Below, in pieces: positions 29,353-37,895 of a stretch of 64,000 nt of DNA; the stretch's first letter is position 1; each line of letters begins with the position of its first letter. Both the position numbers and the translations under genes were made by a program. The notes beneath the pieces were generated by a model that was given only the letters and a program-made list of their open reading frames with translations, was not told the origin of the DNA and did not search any database. Source of the stretch: Pectobacterium zantedeschiae (GTDB taxonomy: Bacteria > Pseudomonadota > Gammaproteobacteria > Enterobacterales > Enterobacteriaceae); NCBI RefSeq assembly GCF_004137795.1, contig NZ_NWTM01000004.1, positions 62,001 to 126,000 on the forward strand, read 5' to 3'.

Positions 29353-30153
29353 ATGTACCATGTCGTTGCTTCCGATTTAGATGGCACGCTGCTGTCACCT
29401 GACCACTCGCTGTCCCCTTATGCGAAAGAAACCCTCAGACTGCTGACGGAGAAAGGGATTCACTTTGTGTTCGCTACCGGACGGCATCATATGGATGTTG
29501 CGCAGATCCGCGATAACCTCGGCATCAGCGCGTTTATGATTACCTCGAATGGCGCACGCGTGCACAACTCGCAGGGCGAGCTGATTTTCAGTCACAATCT
29601 GGATCAGGACATTGCCCGCGACCTTTACAGCGTCGTACACACTAATCCCGATATGCTGACGCACGTTTACCGCGATGATGAATGGTTTATGAACCGTCCG
29701 CGCGCGGAAGAAGAACGTTTCTTCAAAGAGTCGATCTTTAAATACAAGCTGTTTGAGCCAGCGCTGCTTGAGACTGATGGCGTCAGCAAAGTGTTCTTTA
29801 CCTGCGATACTCATGAGCAACTGCTTCCGCTGGAAGAAGCGATCAACGCGCGCTGGGGCGACCGTGTCAACGTGAGCTTTTCTACCCTGACCTGTCTGGA
29901 AGTGATGGCGGGCGGCGTGTCTAAAGGGCATGCGCTGGAGCAGGTGGCGAAGATTATCGGCTTCTCGCTCAAAGAATGCGTGGCGTTTGGTGATGGCATG
30001 AACGACTACGAAATGTTGTCGATGGCCGGGAAAGGCTGCGTCATGCAGAATGCGCATCAACGCCTGAAAGATTTACTGCCGGATCGCGAAGTGATTGGTT
30101 CTAACGCAGATAGCGCGGTGCCAAATTACCTGCGAGAACTGTTTCTGAAGTAA
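29353..30153 (+). CDS. yigL: Cof-type HAD phosphatase YigL (sugar phosphate / pyridoxal phosphate)
   Basis: 266 residues. Motif I is SDLDGTLLSPDH, and a C2B cap lies between motifs II and III. Motif III/IV is SKGHALEQV ... FGDGMNDYEML. E. coli YigL dephosphorylates accumulated sugar phosphates and pyridoxal 5'-phosphate, and is induced with the SgrS response. It follows pldB by 49 bases as in E. coli and closes the conserved block. Confidence 0.95.
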   Translation: MYHVVASDLDGTLLSPDHSLSPYAKETLRLLTEKGIHFVFATGRHHMDVAQIRDNLGISAFMITSNGARVHNSQGELIFSHNLDQDIARDLYSVVHTNPDMLTHVYRDDEWFMNRPRAEEERFFKESIFKYKLFEPALLETDGVSKVFFTCDTHEQLLPLEEAINARWGDRVNVSFSTLTCLEVMAGGVSKGHALEQVAKIIGFSLKECVAFGDGMNDYEMLSMAGKGCVMQNAHQRLKDLLPDREVIGSNADSAVPNYLRELFLK

Positions 30154-30178
30154 GTCGTATATTCTCGCTCTGACGCAT

Positions 30179-30201
30179 CATCGGGCACGCAGTGCCCGAT
30201 G
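30179..30201. terminator. Perfect hairpin between yigL and glpQ
   Basis: 10-bp arms CATCGGGCAC / GTGCCCGATG with a 3-base loop between two convergent genes. There is no T-run on either side, so it is either a weak bidirectional terminator or a 3'-end stabiliser. Confidence 0.5.
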
Positions 30202-30235
30202 GGAACGCGGAACTTCAGCGATCAGCATTAGCGCT

Positions 30236-31321
30236 TTAGCGCGGTTTTTTCAGAAAATCGACCGCTTTGTCGGGGAAATCGGTAAACAAGCCGTCAACGT
30301 CTGCCTGGCGATAGAGAATATCGTAGAGCCGATCGATATCCTTGGCGTACGCCGGTAGCCTGTCGGCTCTTGCCGTAAATGGGTGTACCTGAAGGTTATT
30401 CTGATGAGCTTCCTTCACCATATTGGTAAAGGTGATGCTGTCAGGCGTCGAACCTTTCTGAACGAGCATGTGGTAGTCCGGGCCGATACCGTCGGCATAG
30501 GTCGCAATCTGTTTCATTGCCCCGGGCTGCTGCATCCAGTCATAGTTATAATTCGCCCACGTTCCATCGGCCTGCTTCTCGTAGGTTTCATGCCAGTCGG
30601 TATAGGCGATCAGTTGAATCAGGTTCAGATCCATCTTCATCTGCGGCTGCAATTCGTTTTTGATGCGTTTTAACTCTGTAACATCAAACGATTGCAGGAA
30701 GACCTTATCGCTTTTCTCTGTATAGCCATACTGCTTCAACACCGTCAGCGTCTCGCGCGCGATGTCTTTCCCTTCCTGATGGTGAAACCACGGTGCTTTA
30801 ATTTCGGGATAGAGGCCGATGTTCTTGCCAGTTGAGTGGTTCAAACCCTGAATAAATTCAATCTCTTCCTGAAAGGTATGAATGCGGAAATCGGATTTCC
30901 ACATTGGAAAACGGTTCGGGTAGCTTTGCTCCTGTTTGCCGTCTTTAATGTCGAATCCTTCGGTGAATTTTAGCGATTTGATCTCTTGTAGCGTGAAGTC
31001 GATAGCGTAAAAGCGTCCATCTTTACGGGCGCGTTGAGGGAAACGTTCTGCCACATCGGTAACGCGATCCAGATAGTGGTCGTGCAGGACAATAAGCGCA
31101 TTGTCTTTGGTGAGTACCAGATCCTGTTCCAGATAATCGGCACCCTGAGCGTAGGCCATCGCTTTCGCCGGAAGCGTATGCTCAGGCAGATAGCCACTAG
31201 CTCCACGATGGGCAATAACGATTTTATCGGTTGATGAAGCGGAAGTCTCTGCGTTACTAGAAGCACTAAAGGAAACGGAGAGCGCGAGGGCGGAGATCAG
31301 AGATGTTACGGTAACGTTCAT
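30236..31321 (-). CDS. glpQ: Periplasmic glycerophosphodiester phosphodiesterase
   Basis: 361 residues. The signal peptide is about MNVTVTSLISALALSVSFSA with cleavage near SSNAE (residue 25). The GDPD domain carries HRGASGYLPEHT, EQDLVLTKD and LHDHYLDRVTDV, which hold the catalytic histidines and calcium ligands. It hydrolyses glycerophosphodiesters to glycerol-3-phosphate, which the adjacent GlpT imports. Second gene of glpTQ. Confidence 0.97.
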   Translation of the reverse strand: MNVTVTSLISALALSVSFSASSNAETSASSTDKIVIAHRGASGYLPEHTLPAKAMAYAQGADYLEQDLVLTKDNALIVLHDHYLDRVTDVAERFPQRARKDGRFYAIDFTLQEIKSLKFTEGFDIKDGKQEQSYPNRFPMWKSDFRIHTFQEEIEFIQGLNHSTGKNIGLYPEIKAPWFHHQEGKDIARETLTVLKQYGYTEKSDKVFLQSFDVTELKRIKNELQPQMKMDLNLIQLIAYTDWHETYEKQADGTWANYNYDWMQQPGAMKQIATYADGIGPDYHMLVQKGSTPDSITFTNMVKEAHQNNLQVHPFTARADRLPAYAKDIDRLYDILYRQADVDGLFTDFPDKAVDFLKKPR

Positions 31322-31396
31322 GCGATCAAACCTCTTTCTGTTGAGAGAAAGGCGGCGTCATCAGGACGCCGCCAGAGGGATGCTTACAAGAGCGGG

Positions 31397-32746
31397 TTAG
31401 GCGCGATTGGCTAACTCTGCTTTATGTTTTTTCTCATTCAGCATAACAACAATCAGCAGAAGCACCGCCAGAATGCTGCCGCCGATCATCACCATGAAGC
31501 CGCCGTCCCAACCGAAGAAGTCAACGGTGTAGCCGACGATGGCGCTGGCGGCAACGGAGCCACCGAGGTAGCCGAACAGACCGGTGAAGCCCGCTGCGGT
31601 ACCCGCTGCTTTCTTCGGTGCCAGTTCCAGCGCGTGCAGACCAATCAGCATCACCGGGCCGTAAATCAGGAAGCCGATGACGATCATACAGGCCATGTCC
31701 ACACCCGGATTACCGGCTGGGTTCATCCAGTACACGATGGTTGCTATTGTCACCAGCGTCATGAAGAACACGCCCGTTGCACCACGGTTACCTTTGAAGA
31801 CCTTATCAGACATCCAGCCGCACAGCAGCGTACCGGGGATACCCGCGTATTCGTACAAGAAGTAAGCCCAGGAGGATTTATCCAGTGCGAAGTGTTTCAC
31901 TTCCTTCAGGTAAGTCGGTGACCAGTCTAGGATGCCGTAACGCAACAGGTAAACGAAGACGTTGGCGATAGCGATGTACCACAGCAGTTTGTTCGGGAAA
32001 ACGTACTGCATGAAAATCTGCTTAGCCGTCAGTTCTTCTTCGTCTTTCTCATTGTAATCAACCGGATAGTCGTTTTTGTACTCTTCGACTGGCGGTAGAC
32101 CACAGGATTGCGGGGTATCACGCATTAGGGCAAATGCGATTAGCGCAACCAGAATGGCGGCGAAGGCTGGCATGTAGAGAGCAGCTTTCCAGTCGTTAAA
32201 CCAGGCCATACCCAGCAGGAACAGCAGAGGCGGAAGCCCGCCACCGACGTTGTGAGCACAGTTCCATACCGACACAATGCCGCCACGTTCTTTTTGTGAC
32301 CACCAGTGAACCATGGTGCGTCCACATGGTGGCCATCCCATTCCCTGGAACCAGCCGCATAGGAATAGCAGGACGAACATGATGGCAATGCTGGACGTTG
32401 CCCATGGCACGAAGCCCATGAATAACATGACGGCAGCCGCCAGAATTAGACCCGCAGGCAGGAAAACCCGTGGATTGGAACGGTCAGATACCGAACCCAT
32501 GATGAATTTGGAAAAGCCGTAGGCGATAGAGATACCTGATAGCGCAAAGCCGAGGTCACCGCGTGAGAAACCTTGTTCAATCAGGTAAGGCATGGCCAGT
32601 GTGAAGTTTTTGCGTACCAGATAGTAGGCGGCGTAGCCAAAAAAGATCCCCATGAATATCTGCCAGCGCAGACGGCGATAGAGGGGATCGACACGATCCT
32701 GCGATACGCGCGCCTGGTGGGCTGCGGGCCTAAAAATACTCAGCAT
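31397..32746 (-). CDS. glpT: Glycerol-3-phosphate/phosphate antiporter GlpT
   Basis: 449 residues from the ATG at 32746 ([11 protein letters not shown]). Twelve membrane helices of the organophosphate:phosphate antiporter family; the signature [19 protein letters not shown] and the basic residue in [23 protein letters not shown] for phosphate binding are conserved with E. coli. It exchanges cytoplasmic phosphate for periplasmic glycerol-3-phosphate and also imports fosfomycin. Divergent from glpABC across a CRP/GlpR control region. Confidence 0.98.
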   Translation of the reverse strand: MLSIFRPAAHQARVSQDRVDPLYRRLRWQIFMGIFFGYAAYYLVRKNFTLAMPYLIEQGFSRGDLGFALSGISIAYGFSKFIMGSVSDRSNPRVFLPAGLILAAAVMLFMGFVPWATSSIAIMFVLLFLCGWFQGMGWPPCGRTMVHWWSQKERGGIVSVWNCAHNVGGGLPPLLFLLGMAWFNDWKAALYMPAFAAILVALIAFALMRDTPQSCGLPPVEEYKNDYPVDYNEKDEEELTAKQIFMQYVFPNKLLWYIAIANVFVYLLRYGILDWSPTYLKEVKHFALDKSSWAYFLYEYAGIPGTLLCGWMSDKVFKGNRGATGVFFMTLVTIATIVYWMNPAGNPGVDMACMIVIGFLIYGPVMLIGLHALELAPKKAAGTAAGFTGLFGYLGGSVAASAIVGYTVDFFGWDGGFMVMIGGSILAVLLLIVVMLNEKKHKAELANRA

Positions 32747-33064
32747 AGATATCTCCAATGCGAAAAAAAACGATAGCTTTTTTGTTCTATTACGAACGTT
32801 ATTGTAAGCGGCTAGCGTACAAATGAGTGTGATTCATGACGCTAATGTTACATTTTTATGAAACTGTGACGATTTTTGCGCTCATGTTAACAGAATCGGA
32901 AAATTCCACAGTGTGGTTTTAGTGATGTAAATCACACTTATTGTTTTTAAACTCCCCTTTGTTTTCGTTTGGTGTTCGTTTTTGCTCTTTATCAAACATT
33001 AACCCTTCTTTTTGTGTCCCAATAGCAACATACACCCTCTATATCCTCCGCCTGGAGCGAGAAC
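32747..33064. promoter_or_regulatory. glpT-glpA divergent control region
   Basis: 318 bases. A GlpR-like operator half-pair TGTTCTATTACGAACG (32783-32798) lies close to glpT, and TTTCGTTTGGTGTTCG-type half sites (32963-32978) lie near glpA; both relate to the E. coli GlpR consensus with ATGTTCG / CGAACAT arms. The CRP/FNR-like site lies between them. This matches the E. coli logic of repression by GlpR and activation by cAMP-CRP and, for glpA, anaerobic control. Confidence 0.55.
32921..32936. promoter_or_regulatory. CRP site, also FNR-like, between glpT and glpA
   Basis: AGTGATGTAAATCACA matches TGTGA-N6-TCACA at all but one base. Read one base in, GTGAT-GTAA-ATCAC also resembles the FNR motif TTGAT-N4-ATCAA, so one site could serve both activators. 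Confidence 0.7.
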
Positions 33065-34735
33065 ATGAAGCAAAACATTGGGAACTGGCGAGAAACTGAC
33101 GTGGTTGTCATCGGCGGTGGTGCGACGGGGGCGGGTACGGCACGGGATTGTGCCCTGCGTGGGCTTCGCTGCCTGTTGCTTGAACGTTATGATATTGCGA
33201 CCGGCGCGACCGGACGTAATCACGGCTTATTACATAGCGGCGCCCGCTACGCGGTAACCGATGGCGAGTCTGCCCGAGAATGTATTGAAGAGAATCAGAT
33301 TCTCCGGCGGATTGCCCGGCACTGTATTGAACCTACCGATGGACTGTTTATCACTTTGCCGGAAGACGATCTCGGTTGGCAGGGGCAGTTCATTACCGCT
33401 TGCCAACAGGCGGGGATTCGCGCACAGGCGCTGGAGCCACAGGAAGCGCTGCGGCTGGAACCCGCTGCAAACCCGACGCTGATTGGTGCGGTGCGGGTGC
33501 CGGATGGTTCTGTCGATCCTTTTCGCCTGACGGCGGCCAATATGATTGATGCCTGCGAGCACGGCGCGGAAGTGCTGACCTATCATGAGGTCATCGGGCT
33601 GATTCGTCAGGGCGATCGTATTACCGGTGTGCGCGTTTTCGACCATAAAAAAGGTATAGAAACAGAAATATACGCGCAGGTGGTGGTCAACGCGGGTGGC
33701 ATTTGGGGGCAACACATTGCGGAATATGCCGATTTGCGTGTGCGCATGTTCCCGGCAAAAGGTGCGCTGTTGATTCTTGGACACCGCATCAACAACATGG
33801 TGATCAACCGCTGCCGTAAACCGGCGGATGCCGACATTCTGGTGCCGGGCGATACCATCTCGCTGATTGGGACGACCTCAACCCACATCGACTACGATCA
33901 GATCGACAATATGCTGGTGACGCCTGCTGAAGTGGAAACGCTGATGCGGGAGGGCTCGATGCTGTCTCCCGCGCTGGCAAGTACGCGAATTCTACGCGCC
34001 TATGCGGGCGTCCGGCCGTTGGTTGCCAGCGATAGCGATCCCAGCGGGCGTAGCGTGAGCCGTGGCATTGTGCTGCTCGACCATGCCAGCCGTGACGGGC
34101 TGGAAGGATTTATTACTATCACTGGCGGCAAGCTGATGACCTATCGTCTGATGGCGGAATGGGTGACGGACGCTATCTGCAAAAAGCTGGGACATGACGT
34201 TGCCTGCTCGACGGCCCAGACGCCGCTGCCCGGTTCTGAATCGCTGACGGAGGTGAAAACTACTCCCCATGCCCTGTCAGCTTATCCTGCTGCAAAACCG
34301 CTCTCTGCGCCGTTGCGCGGTTCGGCGGTTTATCGCCACGGTGAACGAGCCGGGCGGATGCTGTCCGGCGAGCGTTTGGACCGCAGTCTGGTGTGCGAAT
34401 GTGAGGCCGTGACGGCCGGTGAAGTGCGCTACGCCGTGGAATCATTGCAGGTGAATAACCTGATTGATTTACGTCGGCGTACTCGTGTTGGTATGGGTAC
34501 TTGTCAGGGTGAACTGTGTGCCTGTCGTGCGGCAGGCTTGCTGTGCCGTCTGGGCACCGCGACGCCGGAGCAGTCGCTTACGCAGCTCAGCCAATTTTTG
34601 AACGAACGCTGGAAAGGCATTCGTCCGATTGCGTGGGGCAATGCGCTGCGTGAAAGCGAATTTACCAGTTGGATTTATCAGGGATTGTGCGGCCTGACGG
34701 CCAGCGACAGTCAGGAGGATCGTCATGCGCTATGA
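33065..34735 (+). CDS. glpA: Anaerobic glycerol-3-phosphate dehydrogenase subunit A
   Basis: 556 residues. FAD-binding Rossmann motif at the start (VVVIGGGATGAGTARDCALR), then the DAO fold typical of glycerol-3-phosphate dehydrogenases with GRNHGLLHSGARYA. The C-terminal BFD-like [2Fe-2S] domain (about 430-500) has CECEAVTAGEV and TRVGMGTCQGELCACR. It oxidises glycerol-3-phosphate to dihydroxyacetone phosphate, with electrons passing through GlpB/GlpC to the quinone pool during anaerobic respiration. Overlaps glpB by 11 bases. Confidence 0.97.
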   Translation: MKQNIGNWRETDVVVIGGGATGAGTARDCALRGLRCLLLERYDIATGATGRNHGLLHSGARYAVTDGESARECIEENQILRRIARHCIEPTDGLFITLPEDDLGWQGQFITACQQAGIRAQALEPQEALRLEPAANPTLIGAVRVPDGSVDPFRLTAANMIDACEHGAEVLTYHEVIGLIRQGDRITGVRVFDHKKGIETEIYAQVVVNAGGIWGQHIAEYADLRVRMFPAKGALLILGHRINNMVINRCRKPADADILVPGDTISLIGTTSTHIDYDQIDNMLVTPAEVETLMREGSMLSPALASTRILRAYAGVRPLVASDSDPSGRSVSRGIVLLDHASRDGLEGFITITGGKLMTYRLMAEWVTDAICKKLGHDVACSTAQTPLPGSESLTEVKTTPHALSAYPAAKPLSAPLRGSAVYRHGERAGRMLSGERLDRSLVCECEAVTAGEVRYAVESLQVNNLIDLRRRTRVGMGTCQGELCACRAAGLLCRLGTATPEQSLTQLSQFLNERWKGIRPIAWGNALRESEFTSWIYQGLCGLTASDSQEDRHAL

Positions 34736-35987
34736 CGTTGTGATTATCGGCGGAGGACTGGCAGGGCTGACCTGTGGTATCCGCTTGGCAGAGCAGGGAA
34801 AACGCTGTGCGATTGTCAGCGCTGGGCAGAATGCCCTGCATTTTTCTTCCGGCGCGCTGGATTTACTCTCCCATCTTCCTGACGGGCAGCCCGTTAGCCA
34901 ACCGCTCGCTGCGTTGGACGAGCTAGCGAGTCAGGCACCTCATCACCCCTATTCTCGTATGGGGGCGTCGGCGGTTGCCGCACTGTTGCCACAGGTCGAG
35001 GCGTTGCTGGAACGCAGCAATATCTCCCTATTGGGTAATCATCAGCAGAACCACTGGCGTATGACGCCGTTAGGGAAATTTCGTGCATGCTGGCTGAGCC
35101 CGGTTGACGGCGTCACGCGTGGTTTGCCGGATTCCCGTTTTGGCGACAACCCGCTGATTGCCGGTATTGAAGGTTTTCTGGATTTTCAGGCACGTATTGT
35201 CGCTGGTACGCTTCAGACGCAGGGTATCGCAGCACGTAGCGATGAGCTCAAGCTGCCTGTTCTGGATCGGTTACGTCAAAACCCCAGCGAATTCCGCGCG
35301 GTAAATATCGCTCGTGTGCTGGATCGACCAGAAAATCGTGCGGCGCTGCTGGAAGAGCTATCACTTCTGGCCAACGGTAACGATGCCATCATCATGCCTG
35401 CCTGTCTGGGGTTGGACAGCCCCGAGATCGTGAGTGAATTGGCGACGGCATTGGGTAAACCTGTCTTGCTGCTGCCGACCTTACCGCCGTCAGTACTCGG
35501 CTTACGTTTGCATCAAGCGCTGTCACGGCGTTTTCGTCAACTGGGTGGCATGGTGATGCCGGGCGATCGCGCGGTGCGTGCATCGCTGTCTTCACAGGAG
35601 ATTGCCGTCCATAGCCATCATCATCGTGATATTCCGCTGCGGGCGAAGCACGCGGTGCTGGCGAGCGGCAGTTTCTTCAGTAACGGACTGATGACGCAGT
35701 TCGATCGAGTGACCGAACCAGTCTTTGGGCTGGACGTTCGGTTTGCTGAGCAGCGCGAAGGCTGGAGCCAGCAGGATGTCTTTGCACCGCAGCCCTATAT
35801 GCAATTTGGCGCGATCGTCGATGAACACCTGCATCCGCGTATCGGGGGGGAAACGGTCAACAATCTGTATGCGATTGGGGCGGTGCTGGAAGGTTTCGAC
35901 CCGATTTTGCAGGGATGCGGAGCGGGGGTGTCCTTGCTCAGCGCACTCCATGTTGCCGAACAGATTTTGAAGGAGGGCAACCTATGA
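34725..35987 (+). CDS. glpB: Anaerobic glycerol-3-phosphate dehydrogenase subunit B
   Basis: 420 residues. N-terminal FAD/FMN-binding Rossmann motif DVVIIGGGLAGLTCGIRLAEQ and a C-terminal flavoprotein-type segment NNLYAIGAVLEGFDPI. It joins GlpA to the membrane-bound GlpC and takes part in electron transfer. Overlaps both neighbours (11 bases with glpA, 4 with glpC), so the three subunits are translationally coupled. Confidence 0.96.
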   Translation: MRYDVVIIGGGLAGLTCGIRLAEQGKRCAIVSAGQNALHFSSGALDLLSHLPDGQPVSQPLAALDELASQAPHHPYSRMGASAVAALLPQVEALLERSNISLLGNHQQNHWRMTPLGKFRACWLSPVDGVTRGLPDSRFGDNPLIAGIEGFLDFQARIVAGTLQTQGIAARSDELKLPVLDRLRQNPSEFRAVNIARVLDRPENRAALLEELSLLANGNDAIIMPACLGLDSPEIVSELATALGKPVLLLPTLPPSVLGLRLHQALSRRFRQLGGMVMPGDRAVRASLSSQEIAVHSHHHRDIPLRAKHAVLASGSFFSNGLMTQFDRVTEPVFGLDVRFAEQREGWSQQDVFAPQPYMQFGAIVDEHLHPRIGGETVNNLYAIGAVLEGFDPILQGCGAGVSLLSALHVAEQILKEGNL

Positions 35988-37195
35988 GCCTGCTTAGCGA
36001 TAACAGTTTTGAAGATTGCATCAAATGTACGGTCTGTACCACGTACTGCCCGGTTTCGCGCGTGAATCCACTTTACCCAGGTCCGAAACAGGCTGGGCCG
36101 GACGGTGAACGCCTGCGGCGTAAAGATCCGGCACTGTACGACGATGCGCTAAAATACTGCACCAACTGCAAACGCTGTGAGGTTGCGTGCCCGTCGGATG
36201 TCAAAATCGGTGACATTATTCAGCGTGCGAAAGCGACACACAGCAACCATAAGCCAACGCTGCGTGACGCGATTCTGAGTCATACCGACTTCATGGGGGC
36301 GATTGCTACACCGTTTGCGCCGCTGGTCAATACGGCTACCAGCCTGAAACCGGTGCGCCAACTGCTGGATAAAGCGTTGAAAATCGACCATCGTCGCCAA
36401 CTGCCAAAATATTCGTTTGGCACCTTCCGGCACTGGTATCGCCAGCAGGCGGCAAAGCAGAAGGCCTATGATGAACAGATCGCTTACTTCCATGGCTGCT
36501 ATGTGAACTATAACCATCCACAGTTGGGCAAAGATCTGGTTCAGGTCTTTAACGCGATGGGCATTGGCGTTCAATTGCTGAATAAAGAGAAATGCTGCGG
36601 TGTGCCGCTGATCGCCAATGGTTTCCATGACAAGGCCAGAAAGCAGGCGCACGCCAATATCACGTCGTTGGATGAGGCGATTAATCAGAAATCTCTGTCG
36701 GTGGTCGCGACGTCATCCAGCTGTACGTTCACGCTGCGGGACGAATATCCACATCTGCTGGGAGTGGATAACGGCCACGTACGCGATGGTGTCGAACTGG
36801 TGACGCGCCAGCTCTATCGCCTGCTGGAAGAAGAGGGGCGAACGCTGCCGCTGCGTAAATTACCGCTGCGGGTGGCATATCACACACCTTGCCACCTGGA
36901 GCGAATGGGCTGGACGGCATACACGCTGGCGCTACTGCAACGCATCCCCGGTCTTGAACTGGTTATGTTGGATTCCCAGTGCTGCGGTATTGCGGGCACC
37001 TACGGCTTTAAAAAAGAGAATTACGCCACGTCGCAAGGCATTGGCGCTCCGTTGTTCCAGCAGATTGAAGAGAGCGGGGTTGATATCGTGGTAACGGACT
37101 GCGAAACCTGTAAATGGCAGATTGAAATGTCAACCAGCAAACGGTGTGAACACCCGATCACACTGTTGGCGAGGTCATTAGCGCAGCCAGAGTAA
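35984..37195 (+). CDS. glpC: Anaerobic glycerol-3-phosphate dehydrogenase subunit C
   Basis: 403 residues from the ATG at 35984 that overlaps the glpB stop as ATGA; the longer upstream frame is a shadow of glpB. Two ferredoxin-type [4Fe-4S] motifs, CIKCTVCTTYCPVSRVNP and CTNCKRCEVACPSD, lie near the N-terminus. Two CCG domains follow, with EKCCGVPLIANG and DSQCCGIAGTYGFK. It anchors the dehydrogenase to the membrane and passes electrons to menaquinone. Confidence 0.97.
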   Translation: MSLLSDNSFEDCIKCTVCTTYCPVSRVNPLYPGPKQAGPDGERLRRKDPALYDDALKYCTNCKRCEVACPSDVKIGDIIQRAKATHSNHKPTLRDAILSHTDFMGAIATPFAPLVNTATSLKPVRQLLDKALKIDHRRQLPKYSFGTFRHWYRQQAAKQKAYDEQIAYFHGCYVNYNHPQLGKDLVQVFNAMGIGVQLLNKEKCCGVPLIANGFHDKARKQAHANITSLDEAINQKSLSVVATSSSCTFTLRDEYPHLLGVDNGHVRDGVELVTRQLYRLLEEEGRTLPLRKLPLRVAYHTPCHLERMGWTAYTLALLQRIPGLELVMLDSQCCGIAGTYGFKKENYATSQGIGAPLFQQIEESGVDIVVTDCETCKWQIEMSTSKRCEHPITLLARSLAQPE

Positions 37196-37425
37196 AAAAG
37201 CAGAAGCGGAGCAAAACGGGTAATACAGATCACTTACTCCTCATTTTAGGAGAAACACGGGGATGGGGTTCCTGCTGGGACACCTCGCCCCGTGGCCGCT
37301 CCGCGTATCTTGGTTTTTAAGCGCTCGCATTAAGTAAAATGCATTGTTCCCCCATCCTTATTGAGAATAAGAATTTATCGCAAAAAGAACTTTACAAGTG
37401 CGAATGATAATGATTATTATTGCTG
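37196..37425. other. Intergenic stretch glpC-ryhB, upstream part
   Basis: Contains a small hairpin CTCCT-CATTTT-AGGAG near 37238 and a longer-range pairing CACGGGG (37256-37262) / CCCCGTG (37288-37294), probably ending the glpABC message, although no T-run is adjacent. The ryhB promoter begins at 37391. No gene seen. Confidence 0.4.
37391..37421 (+). promoter_or_regulatory. ryhB promoter with overlapping Fur box
   Basis: -35 TTTACA (37391-37396), 17-base spacer, -10 TTATTA (37414-37419). A Fur box AATGATAATGATTATTATT (37403-37421) covers the spacer and -10, so iron-loaded Fur would exclude RNA polymerase. The predicted start is about 37426. Confidence 0.75.
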
Positions 37426-37585
37426 TGCGTTCCGGGGAACGATGTCATGTACCTGTGTTAATGATGAATTGTTTAACGATGATTTGTTAATGGTGTTCAC
37501 GACGATCCAGCTTCCCTGTGAAGGCACGACATTGCTCACATTGCTTCCAGTATTATTTAGCCAGCTCGGGTGCTGGCTTTTTTTT
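37426..37585 (+). ncRNA. ryhB: RyhB small regulatory RNA (iron-sparing response)
   Basis: The segment 37524-37585 contains GCACGACATTGCTCACATTG followed by CTTCCAGTATT, AGCCAGC...GCTGGCT and T8. It is almost identical to the seed region and terminator of E. coli RyhB (about 90 nt). RyhB pairs with mRNAs of iron-using proteins with Hfq and promotes their decay under iron starvation. The only good Fur-controlled promoter lies about 100 bases upstream of the core, versus about 33 in E. coli, so the RNA is predicted to be about 160 nt with a 5' hairpin CGTTCC / GGAACG. The 5' end is inferred; the core is certain. Confidence 0.88.
37559..37585 (+). terminator. RyhB Rho-independent terminator
   Basis: AGCCAGC / GCTGGCT stem with TCGGGT loop and eight T, the same terminator as in E. 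coli RyhB with one extra loop base. Confidence 0.9.
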
Positions 37586-37895
37586 GCCTGTCGATCAACG
37601 TTTCTAGACAGACAACCCTGCTTTAGCCTTCCGAAATCCCTTGCTCTGATTCCATCGCCATCAATTATTCTCTGGTGTTGAACCGATACATCGCGTTGGC
37701 GATTGTTTCCCTGAGGTATCTTTGGGGCTCGTTTACTCAGCAGCATTCAGGATGCGAAGGCGATCACAACAAAGTAAAAACGACGTTTCATTTTCTCACC
37801 GTAGAGCAGATAGTCATTAGTGTTCAATGAATTCTTAGTGTCTAGTGTCTAACGATGGATAGACGCTGTCTTGCTCACCACGGTGGAATCCGCTC
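37586..37895. promoter_or_regulatory. Region upstream of the LevR-type regulator
   Basis: 310 bases with no gene. Near its end, the motif TAGTGTCTA occurs twice in tandem (37836-37844 and 37843-37851), and AGTGTCTA / TAGACGCT form an imperfect inverted repeat around 37844-37867. A closely related TAGCGTCTAA stands before the PTS operon at 40611. These may be binding sites shared by the regulator gene and its target; this is inferred. Confidence 0.4.

Noticed and set aside
29395-30060. 221-codon minus-strand frame over yigL
   Set aside because: Antisense shadow of a well-conserved HAD phosphatase gene; no ribosome site or family match.
37361-37681. 106-codon frame over the ryhB region as a protein gene
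   Set aside because: It runs through the Fur-box promoter and the RyhB terminator, which explain the sequence; no ribosome site at its start.
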